NCBI GenBank assembly: GCA_032719365.1
Contig: CM064872.1
Location: 21,863,758-21,927,757, forward strand
Length of the DNA: 64,000 nucleotides
DNA from: Prinsepia uniflora
Lineage: Eukaryota; Streptophyta; Magnoliopsida; Rosales; Rosaceae
Direction of reading: 5' to 3'
Below the pieces are notes generated by a model that saw only the letters and a program-made list of their open reading frames with translations, was not told the DNA's origin and did not search any database. Both the position numbers and the translations under genes were made by a program. Shown piece by piece: positions 22,708 through 33,919 of the stretch. How positions within the stretch are numbered: the stretch's first letter is position 1; each line of letters starts with the position of its first letter.

Positions 22708-23030
22708 TGAGAAGTCGATCAAAATCAAAGAACTGAACTACAGTCATCAATCCAATTAGTTAATTAGGCATACAATCATCAATTCAATTGGTTAGTTGGT
22801 TAGTTAGGCTGTTAAGCAAGCTGTCATTGAGCTGTAGACCTTTGCCACGTGGCTCAGTGTTATAGGTTCAGTTATTCTCTGTACAGCTAAGATATAAAAA
22901 GATAGCAATTCTCCTGTACACGGTTCCAGTTCAATAAAAGAAGTTCAATCGTTTTTCCCTCTCAAAAAGCTCTCTACTTCTCTCTGTTGCTTTCCTTTAA
23001 TCAATCTACTGGAAGCTCTTTAGGTTTTCA
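22708..23030 (+). repeat. Copia 3' LTR, missing first 8 bp
   Basis: It begins TGAGAAGTCG, corresponding to base 9 of the 5' LTR, and ends TTTAGGTTTTCA followed by the duplication AGAAG. Several substitutions and small indels against 5666-5994 show that the insertion is old. Confidence 0.9.
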
Positions 23031-24527
23031 AGAAGGTGTCATGTGGAAGAAGAAAAAAGAGGGAGAAGAATGGATATAGAAACAAATAATTTTAGTCCTC
23101 TAAATAGGCGAACTGTTGTAATTTACCATTCACTATTCCTATTTTTGTTTTTCAGAAAGAAAAAAAACGATGGATCATAGACAATGATCAAATTCAGATA
23201 AAAAAAAAAGGACAAGGAAAGCACTATGCTACATTGCGTTTATCAATATCTGCTACAAATGATAACGTGGCTCATAAAACTAAACAACCTTGGCTTTTAA
23301 TGGAAATAATTGACAAAAATTGGGCAAAGTGGACATGCATTGTTCATTAGTGGAAATGTAGCATGCATTTTTCATCAAGCGAGAAGTGGACATTAATTGG
23401 TCCACGTGGCAAAGTGAAACAAATTGTGTATACATAGACAGTTTCGAGGGCATTTCATGCAATTATATCTTGATTAGTAAAAAAATATTAAACCTAAATA
23501 GTTAAATTCTATGTTATCAATTTTTCTCTAAAGAAATAATATGGTTAATTACCTAAAATTTTGTCACATCATTCCCCAAATTAATATGCAATTTAAACCA
23601 CATTAACCATGAACCTTATTGTTTTCCTAATTAATGACTCTAATAGGGAGCCTAAAGAGAATTTTTAAGATGGCTGATTTTTTATTCGCCATTTTTTCAT
23701 ATTGCACGTTACTATTCTATCTCATCCTCCACAGAAGACAATGACCTACAACTAAGAACCACGACAAACAACCAGAATTTCTTTTCTTTCAGCATTTGCA
23801 AAACCAGTTCATACATAATATGGTAAACATTTCAGCAACCCATTCACTGTAATAGTAGCTCCACTCCTACTCCATTTTTTCTTCCTTTTACCTCTCTACC
23901 CAACAACCAACAAAGAAACAATTAGTCATAAAGAAGAAAAGTTATAAACCCTTACAACCAGAAAGACAAAATAGTAAAAAGGTAAAGAAATAAATCAAGT
24001 TATACCTACTAATCAGCAACCGGCAGACATCTTCTCTGGCTTGTCACATCCTCAAATAGAGAAAAGGCTTCACCTGCTCAACGTAATAGGCTCAATAAAA
24101 ACGAAGCTTAGAGCCAAAATCTTCCAATCTCCCAAACCAGTCTTCTTATAAATCACAGAACATAAACACAAGAGAAAAATCAAATTAATACACTGAAATA
24201 TAAATATATAAACTATCCTATGGGCTAACATGTGATTGCTCGGTGGTGGTCGAGTTGGCTACTTGACTGATGGAACTGTATGCAAGGATGAACTCAGGAT
24301 TTGAAAACGATATGAACACTAATTTTAATGTGGAATTTTAGTAAAACTCGACGAGTGAATTTCATTAATACGAAAAGAAAAAAAAAGATACACCTAATTG
24401 AGGGAAACGTAATGAGTCTTACCCCTCAAAATGCATAGTATAAATAAAAAGTAGCAGGATAAGACGTTTAAATGACTATGATTGATCATGCTTATGTCTG
24501 ACAATTAAATCAAAATACCCTTAATAT
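23031..24527. other. AT-rich flank of the copia insertion, no gene seen
   Basis: After the AGAAG duplication comes about 1.5 kb of AT-rich DNA with poly-A and poly-T runs. It does not resemble the LTR families nearby. No reading frame has a recognisable domain. It is probably ordinary intergenic DNA. Confidence 0.5.
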
Positions 24528-25333
24528 GTGTCAGACAAGGGATAGCCTTCCAAGTTCTGCTCAAACAAACCTTGCAAACAAACGGTTACAAGATATCTAT
24601 GGACAACCAAGAAACTAGAATAACAGTAATACAAGGGCACGAACCATATTCCATGGTTTTCAACAAGCAAGCAGTCGTAGATAAATACCTCTGCCTTAGA
24701 AGAAGACCTCGACACTAGCCAACAGCCTGAAGCGATTTCAAAACCAATAAAACTGTGAGTGGACAAAATAAGCATTTAAAAATACATCTCTCGAGGAAAA
24801 AAATCAGTTACCCCCAATTATAAAGCATGCATGCATATAAAGAATACATCAACATTTAAGTAATATTTAATGAGGATTTCAGATATAAAATCGAAGTCAA
24901 AACCCGTGGACCCATCAAATGTGTAAACATAAAATGTATATAAATACGTGCGGCCCATATTTCCTTGAAATCCCCATTTATAAGACCATAAGGAAAACAT
25001 GGACACAAACATCAGCAATCAACTTCCAACTCACTCTCGATTTACGTGAGTCGCAGCTCGCATATCGAGCCAGCTAATTGGAACAATACCCCTAGCTATT
25101 GTCACTCCATGGACTAACTATCTGGAATATATGTACTACGCATAGAAAACCCCAGGATCTGTTGGAGACACACTCCATGAAGTCAGTCCAGACGAGGATG
25201 GTTGACATTGGAAAAAAAAAGTTCAAGGAATAAATCCAAAATTGAATTTAAAATAAATCTTTGACTCTGAAATCCCAGTGAAAACATTTCCAAATAGGAC
25301 TTAAGCCCAAAACATTGCTCCCACAAAACATAA
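24528..25333 (-). repeat. Old, diverged LTR fragment (left part)
   Basis: It contains the family markers in the expected order: TGTCAGACAAGGGATA, then CTGTGAGTGGAC (near 24753), then the GCATGCATGC tract (near 24826). The segment 25195-25333 is closely like 51545-51700. It is interrupted at 25334 by a solo LTR, and a few bases after that LTR belong to it as well. Confidence 0.55.
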
Positions 25334-26122
25334 TGACAGGACCCGTCCCAAATGGACTTTAATAACTGTGCCCGATCCTACTCCCGTCTGACAAGTCAAC
25401 TGAAGTACCGAAATTACCTTCAGCACTTGCAAAACAAGAGATAAACATACTAATTTCCACTCATTCATCCGCCTCTCGACCAGTCCCGATTTTCGTGCCA
25501 CGGCCTCGAGGGTCATCAAAAATATAAAATGTGTGAGTGGAAAAAAATAAAATCGTTTAAAAAATACATTTAAAAAACGAATCATTTCCCCTTCCAGTTA
25601 TAAAACATGCATGCATAGAGTAAAACATATGAATAACTGGCTCTCAATCCAAATCACATAAAAAGCATCAAATAATCACAAAGACCATTATCAACATTAC
25701 TCGTCACCAGTACTCTCATATCAAGCACAATAATCAAACAGCACTACTCACAAGTGCACAATCAATCATAACATCACAACGGCACTACGCGTAGGTCCAC
25801 TCGGGAACTGCACTCACGCAACATCCGAATCATGTCCGGAAACAGTACTCACGCAACATCCGAACCATGTCCGGGAAATGCACACGCACATTTAGATGTA
25901 TATCTACTCGGGAATTGCACCATCGCAACATCCGATCTCCGATTTTGGCGTGTCGTTTGTCTATGATTTTAGGATTCCGAGACCTACACAACGGTCCATA
26001 CGGTAGGTCCAAAATGTGTCCCAAGCAAAAAGTCAACTTTTTACCCCATTAACCAAGGGTAAAATCATCATTTCCCTCTAAAATTTCCAAATTTCCCTTT
26101 TTCGAATTTCTGAGTCGTCACA
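25334..26122 (-). repeat. Solo LTR, 789 bp, with CATAA duplication
   Basis: It starts TGACAGGACCCGTCCC and ends GAGTCGTCACA. The 5-bp duplication CATAA is present at 25329-25333 and 26123-26127. Its ends and the TGTGAGTGGA motif belong to the same superfamily as the 2.7-3.3 kb LTRs, but it is only a quarter as long. Repeated GCAACATCCGA units lie at 25815-25940. Either a short subfamily or an internally deleted copy. Confidence 0.82.
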
Positions 26123-26127
26123 CATAA

Positions 26128-27228
26128 AACATGTGTCCAGAGAAAGGACCCATCCCTAAAATATTTTGATAATCACGCTGGGTCCTAATTCCGTCTAACA
26201 AGAAATTCAACTACCAAAGTTGACCCAGCGCTTATTGATCAAGGGATATTTGTAATCTTTTCAGCTTATGCCCCCGTCACTTGAATAGCCTCAAATTTCT
26301 TGCAATGGCCTTGGAGGGTTATCAAAACCACGAAAACATCTGAGTGGACAAAAAATAAGTATATTAAAACATAATTATAAATATAAGTAATTTACCATCT
26401 GTTTTATAAAACCATCCCTGTAATCACACATGACCAACCCATCCTCAATACTCAATATCAATCATCATATCAACATCACTACCGGTAGGCAAAACCACTC
26501 GAGAAAACAGAGCCTAGCTTGCGACATCCGAGTATGGACCGACCCAAAAAATAGAGCCCAGCTCTAGACATCTAAGTCATAGCCCAATCATAATTCCAGT
26601 CTCAAGAAAATAGAGCCCTGCTTTGGACACCTGAGACCAACCAACCACTCAAGGATACAGAGCACGTCTCTAGACGTCTGAGCACCAACAATATCTGCAT
26701 CTCGAGTAGGATTATCCATAACACAACAGTCCAAATTCATATATTGAGAAAACATACATTTATAACAATTCCTTAAACCAAAACCATGTTTTGAAATTTA
26801 GGCCTAAGCCCAACACATGTAAAACCTCGTAAAACGTGTACTTAAAGTATTTTCATAAAATTACCAAAAATCATTTTAAAATCATAATCAATCGAACATC
26901 ACATAAACCACATAATAAAGCATTTAAAATACTCAAATATGCATGCCTAAAAATCTAAATAAAGAAAAATTCCACTCATACACCGTCCATGTAGTCGAAA
27001 TCTGGCTTGCACAATCTTCCGTAATTTTTGGGAAGGTTACCTCCTAAAATTGGAAACTTAACCAACACTTCAAATTCCTTGTTAGAAGCCAAGAAGCTTC
27101 ATAGTAGCTTGAGGGACCACGGGCCAAAGTTTTTAGGTTTCGTAGATTGATTCTCGGGTTTGGTTACCACCACCTTCTGTACAATTGGAGAAAATAATAC
27201 ATTTTTTGAGAATGTGTAGATCAAATAG
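26128..27228 (-). repeat. Further diverged LTR of the same superfamily
   Basis: From about 26137 the sequence restarts an LTR end (AAAGGACCCATCCC, then GGGTCCTAATTCCGTC) and passes through CTGAGTGGAC near 26340. It also has a block of four related units at 26490-26700, each with an AGAGC core, and a CCACTCATACACCGTCC segment near 26972. The right boundary is unclear. I see no target duplication. Confidence 0.5.
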
Positions 27229-27433
27229 AGTTTGGAATTATGAGAATTTGGGTGAAAAATCACCTAAATCGAAGTTGAAATGAAGAAGTTATGAAGGAAA
27301 GAAAATTACACAGAAATTCGGTACATATCCACTGAAATAGGAGCATGAGTTCTTTTGCGCATTACTGTAGCACTGACTCCAATTCGGTACACGTCGGCTG
27401 ACACCGTGCCTGATCCATGGTGCGCACATCCTG
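27229..27433 (+). repeat. Athila-like LTR, plus orientation, first part
   Basis: The text around GAAAAATCACCTAAATC and ATTCGGTACATATCC aligns with the reverse complement of 43690-43810, which is the Athila-like 3' LTR of the minus-strand element. The fragment is interrupted at 27434 by element C and continues at 37237, as the TCCTG duplication shows. Confidence 0.45.
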
Positions 27434-30400
27434 TGACAAGACCCATCCCAATCCCCCCGGGATTACCATGGAATGTGCCCTGCTCCCGTCCAACAAGGGG
27501 TGTCAGACAAGGGATAACCAAGAGCTACTGCCCAAACGGGCCATCCAGAGTGCGCAAGGACCGATGGAGGAGGTGTGCAATGTCCCAGTCTCTGCTGCAA
27601 TCGCATCCGTAATCAACCTGAAGGGCATTAAAACCAAAAGCTGTGAGTGGACAAAAACCAATAAGTTTACCCAAATACATTTACAAGACATTTATGCCCT
27701 CCAATAAAAACGTATGCATGCCACAAAAGTCAGTAACCAAAACGTTTGCTCAACCGAGCCATTAGGGCCTTAGCCCAAAAACCGTTAACCAAAAACCAAG
27801 TGTGGGAACTCAGCCCAAAACCGTGGAATACCACCACCATACATATTAAAACCATGTGGGTCACCACCCACGACCATAATTGAACATCAATTTAAAATCC
27901 GAAACCATTTAGGGTCCCTGACCCGACATACCATTTCATAACCAATAATCCATTTTTACCACATAACACATATCCAACCAATAAGCCATTTTATTCATTA
28001 ATCCATATTTTACCATTACCATCACCAGCATCCCAGATGCTTAGCGTCCCAGACGCTAGACGTCCCTGACGTCATATCTCACGGTTTCATAAGCTATGCG
28101 TGCTGCCCGGGGTCTCTCCGGGTCCATATATCTGACATCCCTGATGTCTGACGTCCCTGACGTCAATCATAGCAATCCTGCTCCTGAGTCATCATACGGT
28201 CCGGCTGCTCCGTATAATGACCCCTCGCAGGCAATGCACCGTGACTTCCCCAGTGTCCCAGACATCTGGAGGAGACCATCATATATCCTTGTATCCAGAT
28301 GGTATATGGAAAACAGTTTTATTAAATCCTTTTATCACATCATTACCATTGGGCCCTGCCCGAAATTTCCATAAAACCATGTAATTCCATTTAGGGTCCT
28401 TGACCCAAAATCACCATTATAAAATATAGGGTCCCTGACCCGAAATCACATTTATTATCCAACTGGGCCTCATGCCCGATTTTATAAACCACTGGGCCCA
28501 CGGCCCGATTTGCAAACCAACTGGGCCCGTAGCCCGACTTATAAACCCACTGGGCCCACGGCCCGAGTTAATAAATCAACTGGGCCCCTGGCCCGATAAC
28601 ATAACTCAAATGGGTCTTAGCCCGATTTCATACCAACTGGGCCCCTGGCCCGATTTCATTAACCAACTGGGCCCCCGGCCCGATTTCAAATGGACTCCAA
28701 GTCCGAAATTTCCAACATAATTGGGCCTCAAGCCCGAGTTCATATTTCCAATTTCAAAACCATTTCATCACATTATATCCAAGTCATAAATATGGAAAAT
28801 CCATGTAAAACCGGAAACCTCGATTTACGTGCAAGCACGTAAATCGCCTCGAAATACGTGAAACCGTACAATTTACCAACAACCAAACCAACATCATACA
28901 ATCACAATCATAATCCATGTAAAACATTTAAGCATGCATAGAATTTATAAAACCAAAGTCCACTCACAGACCGTTTTAACCGTGTGCCTTGATACGCGTG
29001 CCACCGGCCCTCCCGGGCCACACCACTATCACCGGGACTCCCAATCCTGTCCAAATCACATTAGAGGGTTACTAACCTCATTATTAACATCCTATCAAAG
29101 TCCCGTAATTTTCCCGAATTTTTACTTATTTTTAAACTTAATTAAAAACCTTCGGACATCCCGAACAATATCGAGACGGTGTCCGATCGACACGAAACCA
29201 ATTCCAAAATGTCCGTTACATTAAATAAGACAGAAGTCATGTTGACCTCACCTCGATGTGCCCACGCGCCGCCACGCGCCGCCGTGAGTGGCTACGCGTG
29301 AAACTCACGCGCCTGCTACAGTGTCACCAGCCCAACCCGTTTGTCTGGTAAACGGGTCCAACTCACCCGCGACACAACCCGGTTCCAATCCTGTCAATTC
29401 GATCCTAATTCCTTCAATTGATCATTCCATTAGCTTCGTTTTAAGTCCAATTATAAGTCTGTAACATCAATTACACGATAACTTACCCAAATTCCATCGA
29501 TTCCACGATGAACACGAAGAACACTCCAGTCACTGTTCAATCATGGGATTCCTTCAATCTCGATTGATTTCCCTAAATTGGTTCAACCAGAAGCATCAGT
29601 GGACCACGAGGAACGATTCCCCCACATCAATTTCGTCGTTTGATCAGTAAATGATCACGACTCAAGTACGAACACCGTCCACTGTGCAACCATGGAGTTT
29701 CGTCGATCTCAGCCAGTTTCCTTCAATTGATGATCCCAGAAGCATCGTGGGATCATGAGAAATCATTTCCCCATAACAATTGAGTCAATCACAGCCCCAA
29801 ACTCCACGACTCAGCCTCGATTTCTTCCTCTGTCACCAAGCTCGATCAGAGCCAAAACGGCACCATTCCTTCTCGTTTTTGATGTGGATCGACTCGTCAC
29901 AACCTCAGGAAGATGTTTGTAACCTCCAATTCGATCATCACAGCCCAATTCCTTCAATTCGAATTTTCCCTCTCATTTTCCCGAAATCAAAAATCCAAAA
30001 TTCAACACTCTCACAACCCCTCGTGTTTCCCCGTTACTTCCCTCATCTTAGTCTCCCATTTTCTCACAAGAACAGCAGAAGAAGGGAGCCAATTCTCCCT
30101 CATCCGAATCCCACATTTTGTGCACGGTTTAGGAACAAAGAGGAGAAAATTAGGGGAAATGGTGGATTAGATGATGATGATGTAGTAATGATGATGTTTG
30201 GAGGGAAACAAGGAGCTGGAAACAAGGGATGGGTGACACTTGTCACTCATCCAGGTGTGTAGGGTCAACGGTCACTATTCATTATTATATTATTATTTTA
30301 ATCCCGGCCTCGGTTCGTTAGTTCGTTTCCTTGACCATAACGTCGTCGTCGGAACTCCGATTTCGGCATGCCGCCTGTCGTTGGATTCGTAACGACGATA

Positions 30401-30759
30401 CCTACGTAACGGTCCTTGGCCCTCGCCCATCGGACCTCCCGATCAAAAGTCAACATTTGGCCCCTAATAAGCCAAATTACCAAAATGCCCCTCAACTTCT
30501 GAACACCATAACTTTCTCTACGAATGTCGGAATCGAACGTGCCACCTGTCTATGAACTCGTGACGTCCCGAACTACGTCACGGTCATCGGTCAAAGTCCG
30601 TTTGACCGTCTGAACAAAAAGTCAACATTTTGCCCACGACCAGGGGCAAAACGGTCATTTTGCACATTTTGTCCGATTCCGCCCTACCAACCACCGTTCA
30701 ACCTCACTAATCGAGATTAGTCACTAAACTAATCCCGGAATTCGGGACGGGTAGTTACA
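27434..30759 (-). repeat. Family-C 3' LTR
   Basis: It starts TGACAAGACCCATCCC and ends GACGGGTAGTTACA, with GTAG where the partner has GTCG. CTGTGAGTGGAC at 27641-27652 and GTCCACTCACAG at 28958-28969 bracket the hairpin block. The block includes six hairpins at 28027-28164 and about twelve GGGCC-type hairpins at 28350-28735. An inverted TGACGT pair is at 30560-30581. Reading frames of up to 160 codons lie antisense to the element and lack any known domain. Confidence 0.92.
30560..30581. promoter_or_regulatory. Inverted TGACGT pair in LTR
   Basis: GTGACGT, 8-bp spacer, ACGTCAC, about 180 bp from the LTR start in the minus reading. Confidence 0.5.
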
Positions 30760-33700
30760 ATCTTCCCTCCTTAATAAATTTCGTCCTCGAAATTCCAACC
30801 GCTCTAATCTCAACGTACTTCCCTCCTTAATAAGTTTCGCTCTCGAAACTCGACTATCCTGATTCCACAAACACCCCGTGGAAAGTGGAATCGACCACGC
30901 AACACGTGTACACCCGTACACCAACTACTTAGACAAAACTTGTCTACACCCAACCGTACCACTAGTACTCAAAACGCAACGACTACATTCAACCCTGTCG
31001 AATGACTGAAACTACTTGTTTCAAATTTGACACCACTTGTGAAATCAACCCTCTCGTTGACGCAACAACTCGACGGTTCCTTTCCCACTCCCACTAGGAG
31101 TCAGCTGACCCCACTCAACGATCTATGTTGACACATCCTGACAAACTGTCACCACACAGTTGTTGTCAGTCGAAAACTGACACTAGACTCACTCGTGGCT
31201 ACACATGCCACCAACGTACTCGACTCACCAATACCCTTACCGACAATTCACACGACCTGTGTGTAATTAAACACATCGGAATTACCATGACCCATTGCAT
31301 AGTAATGTCCGGTCCACAACCAATCCCATGGTATCGGAACCAATCCGACTACCAACACGTTCACTGACACACCTCGGGTATATCCCGTATACCGTAACTA
31401 GACATCACAAGTCTACAAGGTATTGTACCTCGAACCATGTACGAAGTACACACATCTACCTAATAACCAGACTACAACCACCTAGGTCATAGCCGAACGC
31501 GTTCCAATAATGGAGTACGTTTGCCCAATCCAGCATGAGACAAATCGAAACTCCACCCAACGTCTAGTTCCAATTCCGAATCTGAATCTGCAATTTCGTA
31601 AGAAATCCCAGATCCAAGCCCAGACATCAAATTTTAACTCATTTCCAAATCCGAATCCGAAATCATTATTCCGTAAGCTAGCATTTGGAACAACCATTCC
31701 GTACCCAAATCCGGAAATATACTTTCAAGTTCCAAAATCGAATCCTGAATCGTCACCCAGAAATTCGATTCCAAATCCCGAAATCTCATTCACAATTACC
31801 AAGACACACCCAAAACCGAACCTATCGGTTACCCGTTCAATACACATGATTGACTTCATAGGGAAGCCAATCCAACCTCCACATGTCTAAGGTTGACAAA
31901 ATTCGACTACCTTGAAAACCTACTCACCCTCGTAGAATACCATACGGGCCCCACTTCGAAAAGAAGTTCAATCCCGTCATTACGACTCACATACCCAAGT
32001 TCGTATCGATCCTTGTCATTCCACCTAGGAAAAACCAAGGATGATCCAAAATGATGACACCAAAACTCATCCTACGTGGATGCAACAAAACTCACTGCAC
32101 TCACCACGCCATGTACCCCAACATCGTCTGCCACCAAGCAGAAAATGAAAAATTTCGTTTACCTAATTTCAAACACGTAGCTCCTCCTAATGACCTCGCA
32201 ACACACAAGAGCTCACCAACCAATACACGCTCAACGTACTGGTAACTACAGTCAATGTCTGCCATGGCAGAAAGCAAGAAGTCAACCCCAATGACTTCGG
32301 AATACCAATCACCAAAAACGAACACCACTCTCGTTCCCCAATCACAACTCTCTTCGACACTAAGGTTCCAACCATGTTGGAAACAGATATGCTCCCAACA
32401 AGACGTCAAGTCTAACCACTAGACTTCCTACCTCCTCAATTCACTTGGACAACCCCGTGTCCACAATCAATCCGTTATTGTTCCGTTCGCACATCCCGAC
32501 CTTTACAGGTTCAACACTCGGTTTTCCAAGTTCTCAATTACAAATTCCTACCTTTATACCACTAATGGTTTTCCTCGTCTTTTCCAGTTTTAATCATTTC
32601 CATGTACATTTTAGGGATATTTAAAAACATAAAATCGCACAAATTTTGGAGTTGCCAACAACTCCCCCAAGTCCACTAATCATCCCAAAATTTCTTAAGT
32701 CTTAATTATACCATTTTAATCCACTCCTTACTGGTTATCTCACCACTATTGGAACTTATCCCAACACAGCACAGTCTTAACTGGATCCCATCCAGTCCAT
32801 CACTCAACCACTACCGAATCTCAAAGACCGAACATATGTTCATCATGACGGAGTCACACCCCAACTGGTGGCTCATCGTCAACACCATTACCGACACTAG
32901 CACCAGCGCTAGTACCAGCACCAACACACTATCAACAACACTAGTATCAGCACACAGGCATCCATACTAGCATCAGCACAAAAGGACCAACCCACAAACA
33001 TCCATACTTGCACACCGTGTGCAAATACGACAACCCTGGATCTCCGTTCATACCGAACGACGATCCCGTACCTCACGACTATGGGTACCACTATTCTGAC
33101 AATCCTCATCAGGAAAATGAACGTTCCCTGAACGTCCCCTGATCCCCAAGTATTATAACCACACCAATTACCCTCGATAGCCAGTCATCTCCATATGACT
33201 TCCGACTAACTGTCATTGTTATCGAGATCCGCATCCACACATCACACCAATACCCGATCCAACACGGGATTCCATAATTTATCTCAGAACCGTATCCGTA
33301 AATCGAATCCCATAGTTCAGCCTAGACTCACCAGAGCCATCCACATGGTCATCCATGACCTCAGCCGCTCGTCGCAGCACAAGTTCTCATCCATTAGCCA
33401 CAATTAAGGTTTACCTTTTAACACTAGGGTTCCACAATCACACCCTATGGTTCAACCGAACCAAACAGCTTTCCGTAATATAAAATCCACAACCTGACCG
33501 ACCCCGCGGTCCTGACATCGAATAGACGTCAAATCCAATCCTACCATTCCATCAACGTGAGTTCCACCACTAGGTCATCGGCCAACTCCGATGAACCAAC
33601 ATCCCTCACACTAGAAACCACCACAAGGGTTCACATTTTAGACCATTACTCACATGAGGTTCCCCGAACCTGGCTGCACCTAGCAGCACAACAATTTAAT

Positions 33701-33919
33701 ATTACATGACCGAACCGTCGGTCCCACAATACCAGTTCACCACAATCAACCCCACTTGGGTCGAATCACATTAACGCACGGCGTATCGGGCCAATCGCAC
33801 TCCATCCACTATCCAAACCCAAACACTATCTATCAGGTTGATAACGAATTGCAGCCCAATGAGACATCACACCCTCGACCTGCGCGCACAAGTAGAGCAA
33901 CCGTGCTCTAATACCAAGT
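30760..33919 (-). mobile_element. Family-C internal region, non-coding
   Basis: Next to the 3' LTR, the minus strand reads through an EFRGRNLLRRE-like peptide and an AAGGAGGGAAGAT polypurine tract. This is the usual end of chromovirus-type gypsy pol, so a trace of the ancestral pol terminus remains. Elsewhere no enzyme motif is visible. The part 33050-33170 is related to 18690-18830 of the family-A element. The part 31008-31450 is unusually rich in short perfect hairpins. The role may be packaging or RNA structure, which is inferred. Confidence 0.7.
33905..33916 (-). other. Family-C primer-binding site
   Basis: Minus-strand TGGTATTAGAGC, one base different from the initiator tRNA-Met site, three bases from the LTR end. 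Confidence 0.78.

Larger units (their letters stand above)
5666..23030 (+). mobile_element. Ty1/copia retrotransposon, degenerate, with nested insertions
   Basis: The element is bounded by 5-bp target duplications AGAAG at 5661-5665 and 23031-23035. Parts in order: 5' LTR 5666-5994, PBS 5995-6006, leader, gag 6514-7655, protease, integrase, reverse transcriptase, RNase H to 11338, then foreign LTR elements 11339-22707, then 3' LTR 22708-23030. The order PR-INT-RT-RH is diagnostic of Ty1/copia. The Gag start with a NYSTWLFRIE-type motif and a LLGFVDDT-type motif resembles the Ale/Retrofit group, a tentative call. The end of RNase H and the first 8 bp of the 3' LTR are missing. It cannot encode functional proteins. 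Confidence 0.9.

Noticed and set aside
29780..30262. A 160-codon open frame in the family-C LTR.
   Set aside because: It is antisense to the element. The other LTR copy breaks the same frame by a 15-bp gap and a one-base difference, so it is not maintained.
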